A DNA stretch of 64,000 nucleotides from Terrabacter sp040702505 (GTDB lineage Bacteria > Actinomycetota > Actinomycetes > Actinomycetales > Dermatophilaceae). This document shows, in pieces, positions 32,647 to 43,800 of this stretch (position 1 is its first letter; the number at the start of each line of letters is the position of its first letter). The stretch spans positions 372,001-436,000 of the forward strand of contig NZ_JBFBLC010000001.1 of NCBI RefSeq assembly GCF_040702505.1, given 5' to 3'. Under the pieces are notes generated by a model. The model saw only the letters and a list, made by a program, of their open reading frames with translations, was not told the DNA's origin and made no database searches. Both the position numbers and the translations under genes were made by a program.

Positions 32647-35118
32647 GTGAGTGGCCCGTCCGATGTCCCAGCTGTCGTCGTCGAACGGGCTCCCGACGGG
32701 TGGACGCACATCGGGGGCCCCGGCATGCACCTGCTCATCGGCCTCGACGAGGAGGACGACCGCACCCTCGCAGCGAGCGACGCCGCCGACGGTGGCGACC
32801 TCGACGACGTGCTCGAGGTCCTGACGGCCGGGGGCATGCGCAAGGCCCACCACTTCGTCGGCGTGCACTGGCAGCCGCGCAGCCGCATCGTCGCCTTCGG
32901 CCCCGTGTCGGCGCAGGTCACCCTCTCCGACGGCAGCGAGCACGACGTGCGTGCCACGAGCGCTCGGGTGTGGACCGACCTCGAGCTCCCCGAGCATCCC
33001 GAGCGGGTCGTGCTGCGCGTCCTCGAGGAGTCGGAGCGCTCCCAGCCGCAGCCGCCCCAGACGCTCGGGTCCCCACCGGTGGCGGGCCCGCCGGTGGGTG
33101 CCGCGGCCGAGGTCGCTGACGGTCCTGACGAGGAGCCCGATCCCGAGCCGGCGCCTGAGTCGGCGCCCGACTCCATGGCTGCGCCTGACGCTCCTCCCCG
33201 GTCCGAGCCGGCGCCCGCAACAGGTGCGACCGAGGCGGCCACTCCCGAGACGCCCGCCGTGACCTCGGCCGGCCCGGACGCTCCCGTCGCGCCACAGCCC
33301 CCGAGCAGCAGCCGCTGGGACCGCAGCTGGGCGGTGCCCGCCGCCGCGTCCGTCGCGTCCGTCGCGCCCGTAGAGCCGACCCGAGCCCCCGACGCCAAGC
33401 CGGCCGCAGCCCCGGACCGCGAGCCGCTCGCGCAGGCAGCGCCGGAGCCGGTCCCACCCTCAGCTCCTCCTCAGGAGCCGGAACGCGCTGCCCAGCAGAA
33501 GGGTGCCCCTGGGCGGGAGTCTGCGCCCGAGCTGCGGCCCTGGTCGTCGGTGCGGCCGCCGGTCGCGCCGCCGTCCGTCAGCCCTGCCTCGACTCCGGCC
33601 ACGGCCGCCGCGCCCAGCGCTGCCGTGCCGGCCTCAGTCACCCAGCCTCCCGGTCCACCCTCCACTGCCCCGGCGGCGCCCGAGGTTCCGGCCGCCGAGG
33701 TCCCGGCCGCGGACGACCTGCCACCTGCAGCGCCCCGCGACGTCGACTCCACCTGGGCGGCCCGACCCGTGCTGGAGCCCGAGACGGTCCCGACGAGCGC
33801 CCCCGCGCCTGTCGCTGCCGCCCCCGATGACGCCCAGGCCGACGCGGCCCAGCCCGCGGTGCCGAGCTACGACTACCTCTTCGGCCACACGACAGCCGCC
33901 GACGAGCACCGTCGCGTCCTCGCCCAGCTCTCACGGTCCGAGGAGGACGAGGAGCCGGCCGACGACGACGTCCCGTCCGCCCCGCCCGTGCCGGCCGTCG
34001 CGGACACGAGCGAGGCGCCGGTCACCAACCTCCCACCGGCGCCCGAGGTGCCGGCTGCCCCGGTCCCGGTGGCGCACGACGTCCCGGCCGAGCCCGAGGG
34101 TGGGCTCATCTCGTCCGTGCCCTGGGCCAGCCCTGCGTCGACCCCCGAGGTGCCCAAGCCAGAGCCCGAGGTGCCGCACTTCTCCGGCCGGCACACGCCA
34201 CCGCCGCCACCGAGCCTGCTGCCGCCGCTCAACACGCCGCCCCCGGGTGCGCGCGCCCCCGAGGCCACCCCGCTGATCTCCACCCTGCCGGTCGACAGCC
34301 CACCGGCTGCGCCCGCTAACACGCCCCTCCTGCCGTCGAACGTCGACACCGTCCCGACCCCCGCGCCGACGGTCCCCTCGGCGCCGGAGGTCGGCACGGC
34401 ATACCCCGCGGTGTCCCGACCCGGCGCCGAACCCACCTTCGAGGTGCCGATCGCACCCCGGCCGCCGGTGGCCGCGCCCGCGACCACACCCCCCATCGCC
34501 TTGGCACCGATCGCCTCCGCACCGATCGCCTCGGCGCCGACCGCCTCGGCGCCGATCGCCACGCCACCCGAGGACGACGACGACGCCGAGCTCACCGTCG
34601 ACCGCAGCGCCCTCCTCGAGGCGCGCCACGCCGCCCAGAACCAGACGGTCTCGGGCCCGAGCGTCCTCGCGGTCCTCTGCTCGGCGGGCCACCCGACGCC
34701 CCCGCACAGCGACCGCTGCCGGGTGTGCGGTGCAGGCATCCCGCCGCAGGGCCCGTTCACCATGCCGCGGCCGCCGCTCGGTGTGCTGCGCCTGTCCACC
34801 GGCGACGTCGTGACGCTCGACCGCAGCGTCCTGCTCGGCCGGGCGCCCAAGCTCGGTGACGGGCTCGCGGTCCACGACCGCCCGCACGTGGTCAAGGTGC
34901 CGAGTCCCGAGCGCGACATCTCGCGCAACCACGTCGAGGTGATCCTCGAGGGCTGGCACGTGCTGATCCGCGACCTCGGCACCACGAACGGCACCACCGT
35001 CACCCTGCCGGGTGAGAGCCCGGTGCGCCTGCGCGCCAACGACCAGCAGGTCCTCGAGCCCGGCTCGCTCGTGTCAATGGCCGACGAGGTCTCCTTCACC
35101 TTCGAGACCGCGATCTGA
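32647..35118 (+). CDS. long disordered FHA-domain protein with zinc-ribbon-like motif
   Basis: The 823-residue protein has a folded N-terminal domain of about 115 residues (VVERAPDGWTHIGGPGMHLL through ELPEHPERVVLRVLEESER). An extremely Pro/Ala-rich, probably disordered region of about 520 residues follows, including APIAS repeats. Next is a Cys/His knuckle (CSAGHPTPPHSDRCRVCGAG), and then a C-terminal FHA domain (residues about 715-820: VLLGRAPKLGDG, DISRNHVEV, IRDLGTTNGTTV). FHA domains bind phospho-threonine, so the adjacent kinase is a likely partner. It starts at GTG 32647. Its stop overlaps the kinase start by one base. Confidence 0.85.
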   Translation: MSGPSDVPAVVVERAPDGWTHIGGPGMHLLIGLDEEDDRTLAASDAADGGDLDDVLEVLTAGGMRKAHHFVGVHWQPRSRIVAFGPVSAQVTLSDGSEHDVRATSARVWTDLELPEHPERVVLRVLEESERSQPQPPQTLGSPPVAGPPVGAAAEVADGPDEEPDPEPAPESAPDSMAAPDAPPRSEPAPATGATEAATPETPAVTSAGPDAPVAPQPPSSSRWDRSWAVPAAASVASVAPVEPTRAPDAKPAAAPDREPLAQAAPEPVPPSAPPQEPERAAQQKGAPGRESAPELRPWSSVRPPVAPPSVSPASTPATAAAPSAAVPASVTQPPGPPSTAPAAPEVPAAEVPAADDLPPAAPRDVDSTWAARPVLEPETVPTSAPAPVAAAPDDAQADAAQPAVPSYDYLFGHTTAADEHRRVLAQLSRSEEDEEPADDDVPSAPPVPAVADTSEAPVTNLPPAPEVPAAPVPVAHDVPAEPEGGLISSVPWASPASTPEVPKPEPEVPHFSGRHTPPPPPSLLPPLNTPPPGARAPEATPLISTLPVDSPPAAPANTPLLPSNVDTVPTPAPTVPSAPEVGTAYPAVSRPGAEPTFEVPIAPRPPVAAPATTPPIALAPIASAPIASAPTASAPIATPPEDDDDAELTVDRSALLEARHAAQNQTVSGPSVLAVLCSAGHPTPPHSDRCRVCGAGIPPQGPFTMPRPPLGVLRLSTGDVVTLDRSVLLGRAPKLGDGLAVHDRPHVVKVPSPERDISRNHVEVILEGWHVLIRDLGTTNGTTVTLPGESPVRLRANDQQVLEPGSLVSMADEVSFTFETAI
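34503..34560 (+). repeat. 15-bp imperfect tandem repeats encoding APIAS
   Basis: Four near-identical 15-bp units (GCACCGATCGCCTCC-like) encode API/TAS repeats in the disordered linker of the FHA protein. Confidence 0.8.
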
Positions 35119-36842
35119 TGGCCTCGCGCAAGGGAACCCCGCCGAAGATCCCGGGGCTCGTGTTCGTGCAGCCGCTCGGTTCGGGCGGCTACGCCGACGT
35201 CTTCCTCTACGAGCAGCAGAGCCCGCGCATGCCGGTCGCGGTCAAGGTGCTCAAGTCCGAGGGGCTCACCGACGCGCTGCGCCAGCAGTTCGTCGAGGAG
35301 GCCGACACCATGGCCGCGCTCGGCGACCACCCCTACATCGTGCAGGTCTTCCGGTCCGGCACCTCCGACGACGGCCGCCCCTACCTCGTCATGAAGTACT
35401 ACCCGCCGCCCAACCTCGCGATGCGGGCGCGGGCCGAGCGCTTCTCCGTCGAGGAGGTGCTGCGCACCGGCATCCAGCTCGCGAGTGCCGTCGAGACGGC
35501 GCACCGCGCGCACATCACGCACCGTGACATCAAGCCGGCCAACGTCCTCGTCAGCGCCTACGGCGCCCCCGGGCTCACCGACTTCGGCATCGCCGGTCGT
35601 GGCGCTCGCGAGGGCGACACCCCGACCGAGACCACCGACGACGTCGGCGTCTCGGTGCCGTGGGCGGCCCCCGAGGTGCTCTACGGCCAGAGCAACGGCG
35701 ACGAGCGCTCCGACGTCTACTCGCTCGCCGCGACGCTGTGGCAGCTGCTCGTGGGGCGCTCGCCGTTCGAGGTCCCGGGCGGCGACAACTCCGCGTACGC
35801 GTTGATGCCCCGGATCCGCACCACCCCGCCGCCCCCGACGGGCCGCCAGGACGTGCCGCCCGGCCTCGAGCGCCTGCTCGCGCAGGCCATGGCGAAGGAC
35901 CCGGCCCACCGGCCCGCCTCGGCGCTCGAGCTGGCCCGGGCCCTGCATGCGGTGGAGCAGCAGCAGCGCCTCGGCCGCACCCCGATCGTCGTGCTCGACG
36001 AGCAGGGCCACACCACCCTGGTGAGCCAGACGTCCGGCTCGCCGACGGGTTCGTCGGTCGAGGACGAGGACCGCACCCGCATCAAGGCCCCGCAGACGGT
36101 CGTGGCCCAGCCGCTGGGGCCCTCGCCGCAGTCGCCCGACGACGAGACGCGCCGCCGCGCCGAGGCCCCCGGGGCCCGCTGGTCGCCCCCGCCGGCCGCG
36201 GCGACGTCCCCGGGGCCTGGTGGTATGCCGTCCGCCGCGCCCGTTCGCCCGGCCGCGGTCACCGACCCCGTCTACAGCCGGACGACCCCGCTCGACGCCG
36301 ACACGGCCGAGGAGCCGACGGTCCGGCGCGCGGGCCGCGCCGCGGGCGCTCAGGCGGTGGCCGCCCCGACAGCCGCGCCGCCGTCGCCGCTGACGCGGCC
36401 GGGCGTGCTCTGGAGCCTGGTCGGCGGGGTCGTCATGCTGGCCGCCCTCGTGCTCTTCCTCCTGCTCCGCCCGAGCGGCGACGAGCCGGCGCCGACACCG
36501 GCCGGGCCGACGCCGCGCGCCACGGTGTCGATGCCGGGCGACGACAGCGCGATCGGCGACGGGCTCTTCGACAAGCCGACGCTCTCCGCCACCTCCACCC
36601 GCGGTGCCGTCCGTTTCACGTGGAACTATCCCTCCTCCTCGAAGAAGGACGTCTACCGCGTCTCGGTGGGTGCCACGCCTGCCGAGGCGGGCAACACCGA
36701 CAAGACCACGTTCGTCTCCGTCGCCGCCCGCAGCTACACGGTGAAGGCGGCCAAGGGCACGAAGGTGTGTGCCACCGTCCTCCTGACCCGGTCCGGCCAG
36801 TCCTCGCCCGGCTCCACCATCCAGTGCGAGACCGCCCAGTGA
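35118..36842 (+). CDS. membrane Ser/Thr protein kinase (PknB-like)
   Basis: The 574-residue receptor-type kinase has an intact catalytic domain (residues about 10-275): glycine loop LGSGGYADVFLY, catalytic Lys in VAVKVLK, THRDIKPANVLVS, LTDFGIAG and the APE region PWAAPEVLYG. A Pro/Ala-rich juxtamembrane linker with several Thr residues follows. The membrane helix is near residue 440 (LWSLVGGVVMLAALVLFLL), and then a roughly 100-residue extracellular Fn3-like domain with FTWNYPSSSKKDVYRVSV. It probably phosphorylates FHA-binding partners of this cluster. The ATG shares one base with the preceding TGA. Confidence 0.93.
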   Translation: MASRKGTPPKIPGLVFVQPLGSGGYADVFLYEQQSPRMPVAVKVLKSEGLTDALRQQFVEEADTMAALGDHPYIVQVFRSGTSDDGRPYLVMKYYPPPNLAMRARAERFSVEEVLRTGIQLASAVETAHRAHITHRDIKPANVLVSAYGAPGLTDFGIAGRGAREGDTPTETTDDVGVSVPWAAPEVLYGQSNGDERSDVYSLAATLWQLLVGRSPFEVPGGDNSAYALMPRIRTTPPPPTGRQDVPPGLERLLAQAMAKDPAHRPASALELARALHAVEQQQRLGRTPIVVLDEQGHTTLVSQTSGSPTGSSVEDEDRTRIKAPQTVVAQPLGPSPQSPDDETRRRAEAPGARWSPPPAAATSPGPGGMPSAAPVRPAAVTDPVYSRTTPLDADTAEEPTVRRAGRAAGAQAVAAPTAAPPSPLTRPGVLWSLVGGVVMLAALVLFLLLRPSGDEPAPTPAGPTPRATVSMPGDDSAIGDGLFDKPTLSATSTRGAVRFTWNYPSSSKKDVYRVSVGATPAEAGNTDKTTFVSVAARSYTVKAAKGTKVCATVLLTRSGQSSPGSTIQCETAQ

Positions 36843-37018
36843 GCGCCGGCCGCAACCGGCTGAGTATGCCGGCGGGTGGACACGGCCGCACGCGGAAGGC
36901 ACCCTCGAGACCAAAGCCACCAAACCAGCGCAAAGCCTCGTAACTCCACCTGTCCGCGGCCCCGTTGTACGGGGGGTGGGCAGGTGCGCCACGTCGACAG
37001 GGATTAGGGGACCTGATC
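36843..37018 (+). other. intergenic gap within the cluster
   Basis: This 176-bp gap holds no gene and no clear terminator, only one GTATGCC word (36864-36870). It may carry an internal promoter for the downstream FHA/Ig-Fn3 genes. I see no firm promoter elements. Confidence 0.3.
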
Positions 37019-37804
37019 GTGATCCACAGCAAGGTGACCGTCGTGTTCTGCGGCGAGAGCCACTCCGTGTCACCCGACGCCGGCTTGACGATCGGCCGCT
37101 CCGGTGACGTCGAGATCGACGACAACCCCTACCTGCACCGCACCTTCCTGCGGGTCTCCCACGAGGCGGGCTTCTGGTGGCTCACCAACACAGGGTCGAC
37201 CCTCACGGCCACGGTCGCCGACGAGCAGGGCCTCTTCCAGGCCTTCCTCAACCCTGGCGCCCGCATCCCGCTGGCCATGAAGAAGCTCCTCGTGTGGTTC
37301 ACCGCAGGCCCGACCACCTACGACTTCGAGATCCACGTCGCGAGCCCCGCCTTCAAGACGGTGACCGCCGAGGGCCCCGCCGACCGCGGTTCCGATGACG
37401 ACGAGGTGGGCGCCGCGACGGTCGGCCGCGTCTCGCTGACGCCGGACCAGAAGCTGCTCATCGTCGCGCTGTGCGAGCCGTTCCTCCGGAGGCGTGAAGC
37501 GGGTACGAGCCAGATACCCTCCTCTGCCGCCGCAGCCGAGCGCCTCGGCTGGACCCTCACGCGCTTCAACCGCAAGCTCGACAACGTCTGCCAGAAGCTC
37601 GCCGACGCCGGCACGCGCGGCCTGCACGGCGGCGTCGGCAAGCTCGCCACGAACCGCAAGGCCCGTCTCGTCGAGCACGCGCTCTCGACCAAGATCGTCA
37701 CCGAGGACGACCTGGCCCTCCTCGACGCGCCCGGCACCACCACCTCAGCAGCAGAAGAACGAGCCGCCGACCAGCTGGTCCCGGCCGAACAGGGGAATGC
37801 ATGA
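37019..37804 (+). CDS. FHA-domain protein with C-terminal helix-turn-helix-like region
   Basis: The 261-residue protein has an N-terminal FHA-like domain (residues 1-115; LTIGRSGDVEIDDNPYLHR with the FHA GR and a histidine, then WLTNTGSTLTATV). The C-terminal domain of about 110 residues (LTPDQKLLIVALCEPFLRR, AAERLGWTLTRFNRKLDNVC) looks like a winged helix. An FHA sensor joined to DNA binding could turn kinase output into transcription. The start is GTG 37019, preceded by AGGGGACC; longer in-frame readings lack conservation. It overlaps the giant gene by 4 bp (ATGA). Confidence 0.8.
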   Translation: MIHSKVTVVFCGESHSVSPDAGLTIGRSGDVEIDDNPYLHRTFLRVSHEAGFWWLTNTGSTLTATVADEQGLFQAFLNPGARIPLAMKKLLVWFTAGPTTYDFEIHVASPAFKTVTAEGPADRGSDDDEVGAATVGRVSLTPDQKLLIVALCEPFLRRREAGTSQIPSSAAAAERLGWTLTRFNRKLDNVCQKLADAGTRGLHGGVGKLATNRKARLVEHALSTKIVTEDDLALLDAPGTTTSAAEERAADQLVPAEQGNA

Positions 37805-40800
37805 GCACCGCCGCCACGAAGCGACGGATCGGGGTCGCCTCCACCGTCGTCGTCGCGCTCGTCGCGAGCCTGCTCGTCTGGTTCGCCACCCGCAGCGACG
37901 GCGAGGTCGTGCGCAAGGCCGACCTCAACGACGGCGGCATCTGGGTCACCAACGCCGAGCAGGCCCGGTTCGGCCGCATGAACAAGCCCGCGGGCCAGCT
38001 CGACGCCGGCGTCCTCTCCGACGGCTCGAGCGGCTCGGGCCTCGACGTCTTCCAGGACGGCCCGGAGATCGTCGGCTACTCCCGGGCGAGCAACCAGATC
38101 GTCCCCATCAACCCGGCTGAGGGCACCCTCGCCTCCGAGCAGGCCATCGTGCTGCCCAAGCCGAGCACCGCCACCGGCAACCGGGTGTTCACCGCGCCGC
38201 TCGTGGACCTGCGAGGCCACACGATCGCGATGATCGACCCCGCCAAGGGCGAGGTCCGCGCCCAGCGGGTCGACGACCCCTCGGGTATCAGCGGACTCGA
38301 CGGCCTGCAGACGCAGGCCAAGCCGCTGGCGAAGGTCGGCGGCAACGCCGCCGTCGCGGTCGGCGTCGACGGGTCCGTGTATGCGGTGTCGGGCGAGCTC
38401 GGGACGATCACCGTGCTGCGGCCGGAGGGCAACGCATACGCCAAGCCCGTGACGACGAAGCTCGGCTTCAGCTCCAAGTCAGCGCAGGTCACGGCCGTCG
38501 GCACGCACTGGGTCGTGTGGGACTCGGGCACCGGCAAGCTCTACTCCGACGCCCTCGAGAAGCCGCAGCAGCTCTCGGTCGGCAACGCCGAGCCGGGCAA
38601 CCCCGCCTTCGCCGCCCTGCAGCAGCCCGGGCCCGACGCCTCGACGGTGCTCGTCCAGGACGAGACGCAGCTGACCCAGGTGCCACTGACGAGCGACAGC
38701 TCGAGCGTCGGCGGCGTCAAGCTCACGCAGGCCGCGCCCGGGCAGCGCCTCTTCCTCTCGGCGCCGGTGCGCCTCGCGAGCTGCGTCCACGCCGCCTGGG
38801 CCGGCGCCTCGCACGTCTACTACGGCCGCAACTGCGGCAGCCCCACCGACGCCGACACCGTCGACCTCGGGGCGATGAAGAAGGGCGTGCGCACCGACGG
38901 CGTGAAGCTGCGCGTCAATCGCGGCCTCATCGTGCTCAACGACCTCGACTCCGGCGACGTCTGGGACATCGACCGCAACAAGGTCAAGATCGACAACTGG
39001 AACTCGGTCATCCCGCCGCCGCAGAACGACAAGAAGAACAAGAAGAAGGACGACAACCTCGTCGACGACGAGGTGAGCCGCACCCCGCCGAAGGCGCAGA
39101 ACGACAACGAGCAGGTCCGCCCGGGCCGCACCTCCACGCTCCACGTCCTAGACAACGACTCCGACTCGCAGGGCTCGATCCTGGCGATCTCACCGGGCGA
39201 CGTCACCCAGCCCGATGCCCCGGGCATCTCGGCCACCGCCTCGGCCGACGGCCAGACCGTGCAGGTCAGCGTGCCCGAGGAGGCCACCGGCACGTTCTCC
39301 TTCGAGTACACCGTCAACAACGGCACCACCGCCAAGAACGGCCGCGCGAAGGCCAAGGTCACGGTCCGCATCGTCGGTCCGGAGGTCAACACCCCTCCGA
39401 AGCTGCGCGCCGGGCAGGCGAAGCTCGCCAAGGCGAAGTACCCCGTCGTCGCCGACGGCTCCGTCCGGGTCGGGGTCATCGCCGACTGGCGCGACGCCGA
39501 GAACGACCCCATCCAGGTCTCGGCCATGGACCCCGCCACCACGGGCGTCGACGGCTCCGGCGCCCTGACCATCAAGGCGAAGGGCGACAAGGGCGACCAG
39601 GTCGTCGACTACCAGGTCGACGACGGCCGTGGCGGCACCCAGCAGGCGTCCGTGACGCTCGACGTGCTGAGCGAGCAGGACAGCAAGGCCGTCCCGCCGA
39701 AGACCCAGCCCGACGTCGTGCGCGCGGTCGTCGGCAAGCCGGTCCAGCTCCAGCCGCTCGGCAACGACATCGCCGGGGCCGACCCGACGGACCCGCAGGC
39801 GCGGATGCGCCTCGCCCAGGCGGTCAAGGGACCGGGCCAGCTGACGCTCGACACCAACCTCGACACCGGGGTGCTCACCGTGACCGGCCAGACCCCGGGC
39901 ACCTCGACCGTGACGTATGCCGCCCAGGTCGGCTCGGGCGTCAGCGTGGGCCGCATCCGCGTCGACATCCTGCCCAACCCGTCGGCAGACCTGCCCCCGG
40001 TCGCCAGCCCCGACTCGGCGGTGGTGCGTGGGCAGACCCCCGTCATCGCCGACGTGCTCTCCAACGACTACAGCCCGCGCAGCGACGTCCTCGTCGTCCA
40101 GCGCGTCGTGACCGGCGCCGCCTGGCTGCGGGTCTCCGTCGTCCAGGGTCGCTGGGTACGCGTGCAGGCCACCTCGCCCCTCGAGGGCGACACCCCCCGC
40201 AGGTCGACCGTCAGCTACACCATCAGCGACGGCACCAAGACCGCCGTCGGCCAGCTCTCCGTCGTGCAGAAGCCGGAGACCAAGGACGTCGTGCGGCCCA
40301 CCGTCGTGGACGACGTGGCGACTGTCCGCATCGGCGACGCCGTCACCATCCCCGTGCTCGACAACGACTCGATGAGCGAGGGCATCCCGCTCAAGCTCGA
40401 CCCGGCCAGCGTCAAGGTCGTCTCGGGCGGCGGCCAGGCCTTCGCCTCCGGAACGGTCGTGCGCTACGTCCCCGAGCAGGCCACGCTCAAGGGGCCCGCC
40501 TCCGCGATCCTCGAGTACGCCACGTATCCCGAGGGCCTGAGGGCGCGGTCGGTCACGGGCCGGGTGAACGTCACCATCAACCCGCTGCCCGACGCCGTGA
40601 AGTATCCCGACCAGCCGCCGGCGGCCCGTAGCTTCTCCGCGAGCGTCACGGCCGGCGACACCATCGCGATCACGGTGCCCACGAGCGGCGTCGACCCCGA
40701 CGGCGACCTGACCTTCGTCAGCGGCATCGTCGGCGAGGACGGCAAGGCCGTCGACCTCAAGCTCGGGCGGGTGCTCGGCTTCGGGGCCGCGACCATCCGC

Positions 40801-43800
40801 TACGAGGCCTACCCGCGCAGCTCCGGCACCGAGGTCATCCGCTACCAGCTGCGCGACCGCTTCGGGCTGACGAGCGAGGGCTTCATCCGCGTCGGCGTCG
40901 TGCAGCCCGGTGACCCGCAGCCGCCCGTGGCCGTCGAGGACGACGTCGTGGCCGCCCCCGGTCGCACCGTCCGCGCCGACGTGCTGTCCAACGACCTCAT
41001 CGCCGCCGGCGACTCCGTGTCGTTCGTCGACCTCACCACCCTCAACGACCCCGACGTGCTCAAGCAGTTCACGCGGCAGAAGGACGACACCTTCAAGGTG
41101 GTCGCGCCCGAGGACGGTCCGGCGAAGGTGCTGACCTACGGCATCACCGACGGCCTCTTCGAGCCGTCGAAGTCGACCCTGACGGTGCGTGGGCAGAAGA
41201 ACTTCAACAACCCGCCGATCGCCGTCGACGACACCGGCATCGCCAAGCCGGGCGAGACCTCGATCGTCGTCGACGCGCTCGCCAACGACCGTGACATCGA
41301 CGGCGACCAGGCGAGCCTGAAGATCACCAAGTTCGTCGGCGACGGCGTGACGCGGGAGGGGCGCAAGCTGCGCATCCAGCTGCGGCCGCAGGCACGCGTC
41401 GTGCCCTACGTCATCGAGGACGCCGACGGGGCCTCGGCGATGGCGCTGATCTACGTCCCGGCCGGCAGCAACGGCATCCCCTACGTCGTCGACGGCAAGA
41501 CGATCAAGATGGGCGCCGACTCCACCGCCAAGGTCTCGCTCGGCGACTACGTGAGCGACCCCCGGGGCGGCAAGGTCACGCTCACCTCGCCCGACACCGT
41601 CTCGACCTCCCCGGAGGAGAACCTCCAGTCCCAGGCGACGTCGGGCATCGACATCACGCTCACGTCGACCAACGGCTACGTCGGCCCGGCCGCGCTGATG
41701 CTCGAGGTGACCAACTCCAAGGGAACGGCGGACAAGGGAGCGCAGAGCGCCTACGTCACGATCCCGGTCCAGATCGGTCCCGACGTGCCGGTCCTGCGCT
41801 GCCCGGACCACGAGGTCCAGCTCGTCGCCGACGGGCCGGCCCGCTCCTTCGACATCCCGCGCCTGTGCCACGCTTGGCTGCCGACCGGCATGGACACGAG
41901 CAACGCGCAGTACGAAGCGAGCTGGAGCCCCGCGATCGACCGCGTCGACCTGACGCAGACCGGGGCCGGTGGCCGCCAGGTCGTGCTCAAGGCCCAGGCG
42001 GGCGCCAAGGAGGGCTCGACGGGCGCCGTCACGGTCAAGGCCAAGGGCGGCGCCGAGACCTACAAGGTGCGGGTCCGCGTCGTCAGCGCCCCGCCGGCGG
42101 CGACCCTGCGGCCGGTCACCATCGAGGGCCTCATCGCCGGGACGAGCCGCACGGTCAACCTCGCCCAGTACCTCGACAGCCCGCTCAGCGCGCCGAAGTG
42201 CGTCATCGGCCAGTCCCAGGTCGCCGCCGGCACCGGGGTCACGGCCTCGGCCAGCGGGTGCCAGCTGACGGTCTCGGCCTCCGACAAGGCGCGTGGCGAC
42301 GCGCGCATCCTCGTCTCCGTCACCGACGCGGCGGGCCGGCTCCCCGCACGCGGCGAGGTCGCCGTCAGCGTCCGGAGCAAGCCCGACGCGATGGCGGCCC
42401 CCACGGCCGTGGCCGACCGCATCCTCGGCAGCAGCGCCCGGGTCGACTTCCGTCCGCCCGGCTACGACGGCGGCCTGCCGATCGAGGGCTACGAGGTCAC
42501 GGTCAACGGTCCGGGTGGCGGCACGAAGGAGTGCACCTCCTCGCCGTGCACGGTCACCGGCCTGACGAACGGCAAGGACTACTCGTTCACGGTCCGCAGC
42601 CGCAACCCCGTCGGCTGGTCCGACCCGAGCCCGGCCAGCAACACCGTGCGTCCCGACACCAAGCCCAAGGCGACGTCGATCACCGACGTCACCCCGGGCG
42701 ACCGCAAGCTCACGGTCAACTGGGCTGCGCCCGCCAACGAGGGCAGCCCGGTGCTCGAGTACCGCGTGCAGTGGGTCGACATCGGTGGCAACGCCGGCAG
42801 CGGCAGCTCTGCTCCGGTCCGAGCCCCGGGGCTGACCAAGGTCATCAGCGGCCTGGTCAACAACGACGCGTACAACATCCGCGTCCAGGCGCGGAACGAA
42901 GCCGGCTGGGGTCCCTTCGGACCGGACGTCAAGGCCCAGTCCTTCGGCAAGCCCGCCGCGGTCCCGGCCCCCACCCTGAGCCCGCGCGAGCCGGTCCCCG
43001 GCGCGGCCAACGCCCAGGTGTCCATCTCGTGGCCGTCCACCGACCCCAACGGTCCGGCGATCACGAAGTACGACGTCTACCGCCGCACCGGCGGCGGGGC
43101 GTGGAACCACATCGCCACCCGCTCGGGCGGTGAGTCGCGGGTCGCCAGCGACACCATCCCCTACCAGGGCCAGACGGTGCAGTACGTCGTGACGGCCACC
43201 AACGGCGGCCCCTCGACGTCGGACAAGTCCAACTACAGCTCCTACGTCGCCGACGGCGTGCCCGAGACACCCTCGCTGAAGTCGGTGTCGACGCCGAGCA
43301 AGAACTACTCGGCCAACGCCTCCTTCGGCCTCGGTGACTCGCGCTCGCGCGGCTACCAGAAGGTCAACTGGCGCACCTCGGCCGGGCGCTCCGGCTCGTG
43401 GGGCTGCTCCGGCGGCTGCTCGGGTGGCACCGCGAGCAACCTCGGCACGAGCCAGCAGACGATGCAGGTCCAGGCCTGCAACGTGGCCGGTCGCTGCTCC
43501 CCGTGGTCCAACTCGGTCAGCTTCCACCCCTACGGCCCGACCAACGGGGTCCCGGGCCTGCGCGAGTCCCACGACAACAACAGCATCACCTTCACGTGGG
43601 GCACCGCGCCTAGCGAGGGCCGGCCGATCACCGGCTACGAGATCGACGGCGACCGCAACCAGACCGTCGGCGCGGGCACGCACTCGACCACCTTCGGCGG
43701 ACTCGGCTACTCGCAGTCGAAGCGGATCCGGGTGCGGGCCATCGCCCAGGACTCGGGTCCCGGACCGTGGACCGGCTACGTCACCGGCACGACGAACGCT

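Noticed and set aside
36613..36626. GTTTCACGTGGAAC, a parS-like word with one mismatch in the kinase gene.
   Set aside because: It lies 21 kb from the parS cluster in conserved Fn3-like coding sequence (RFTWNY) and can be explained by codons. I would keep it only if ParB binding were shown.
33873..37073. A minus-strand open frame of over 1000 codons opposite the FHA and kinase genes.
   Set aside because: It is caused by the Pro/Ala-rich plus-strand gene, whose complement is Gly/Arg-rich and free of stops.
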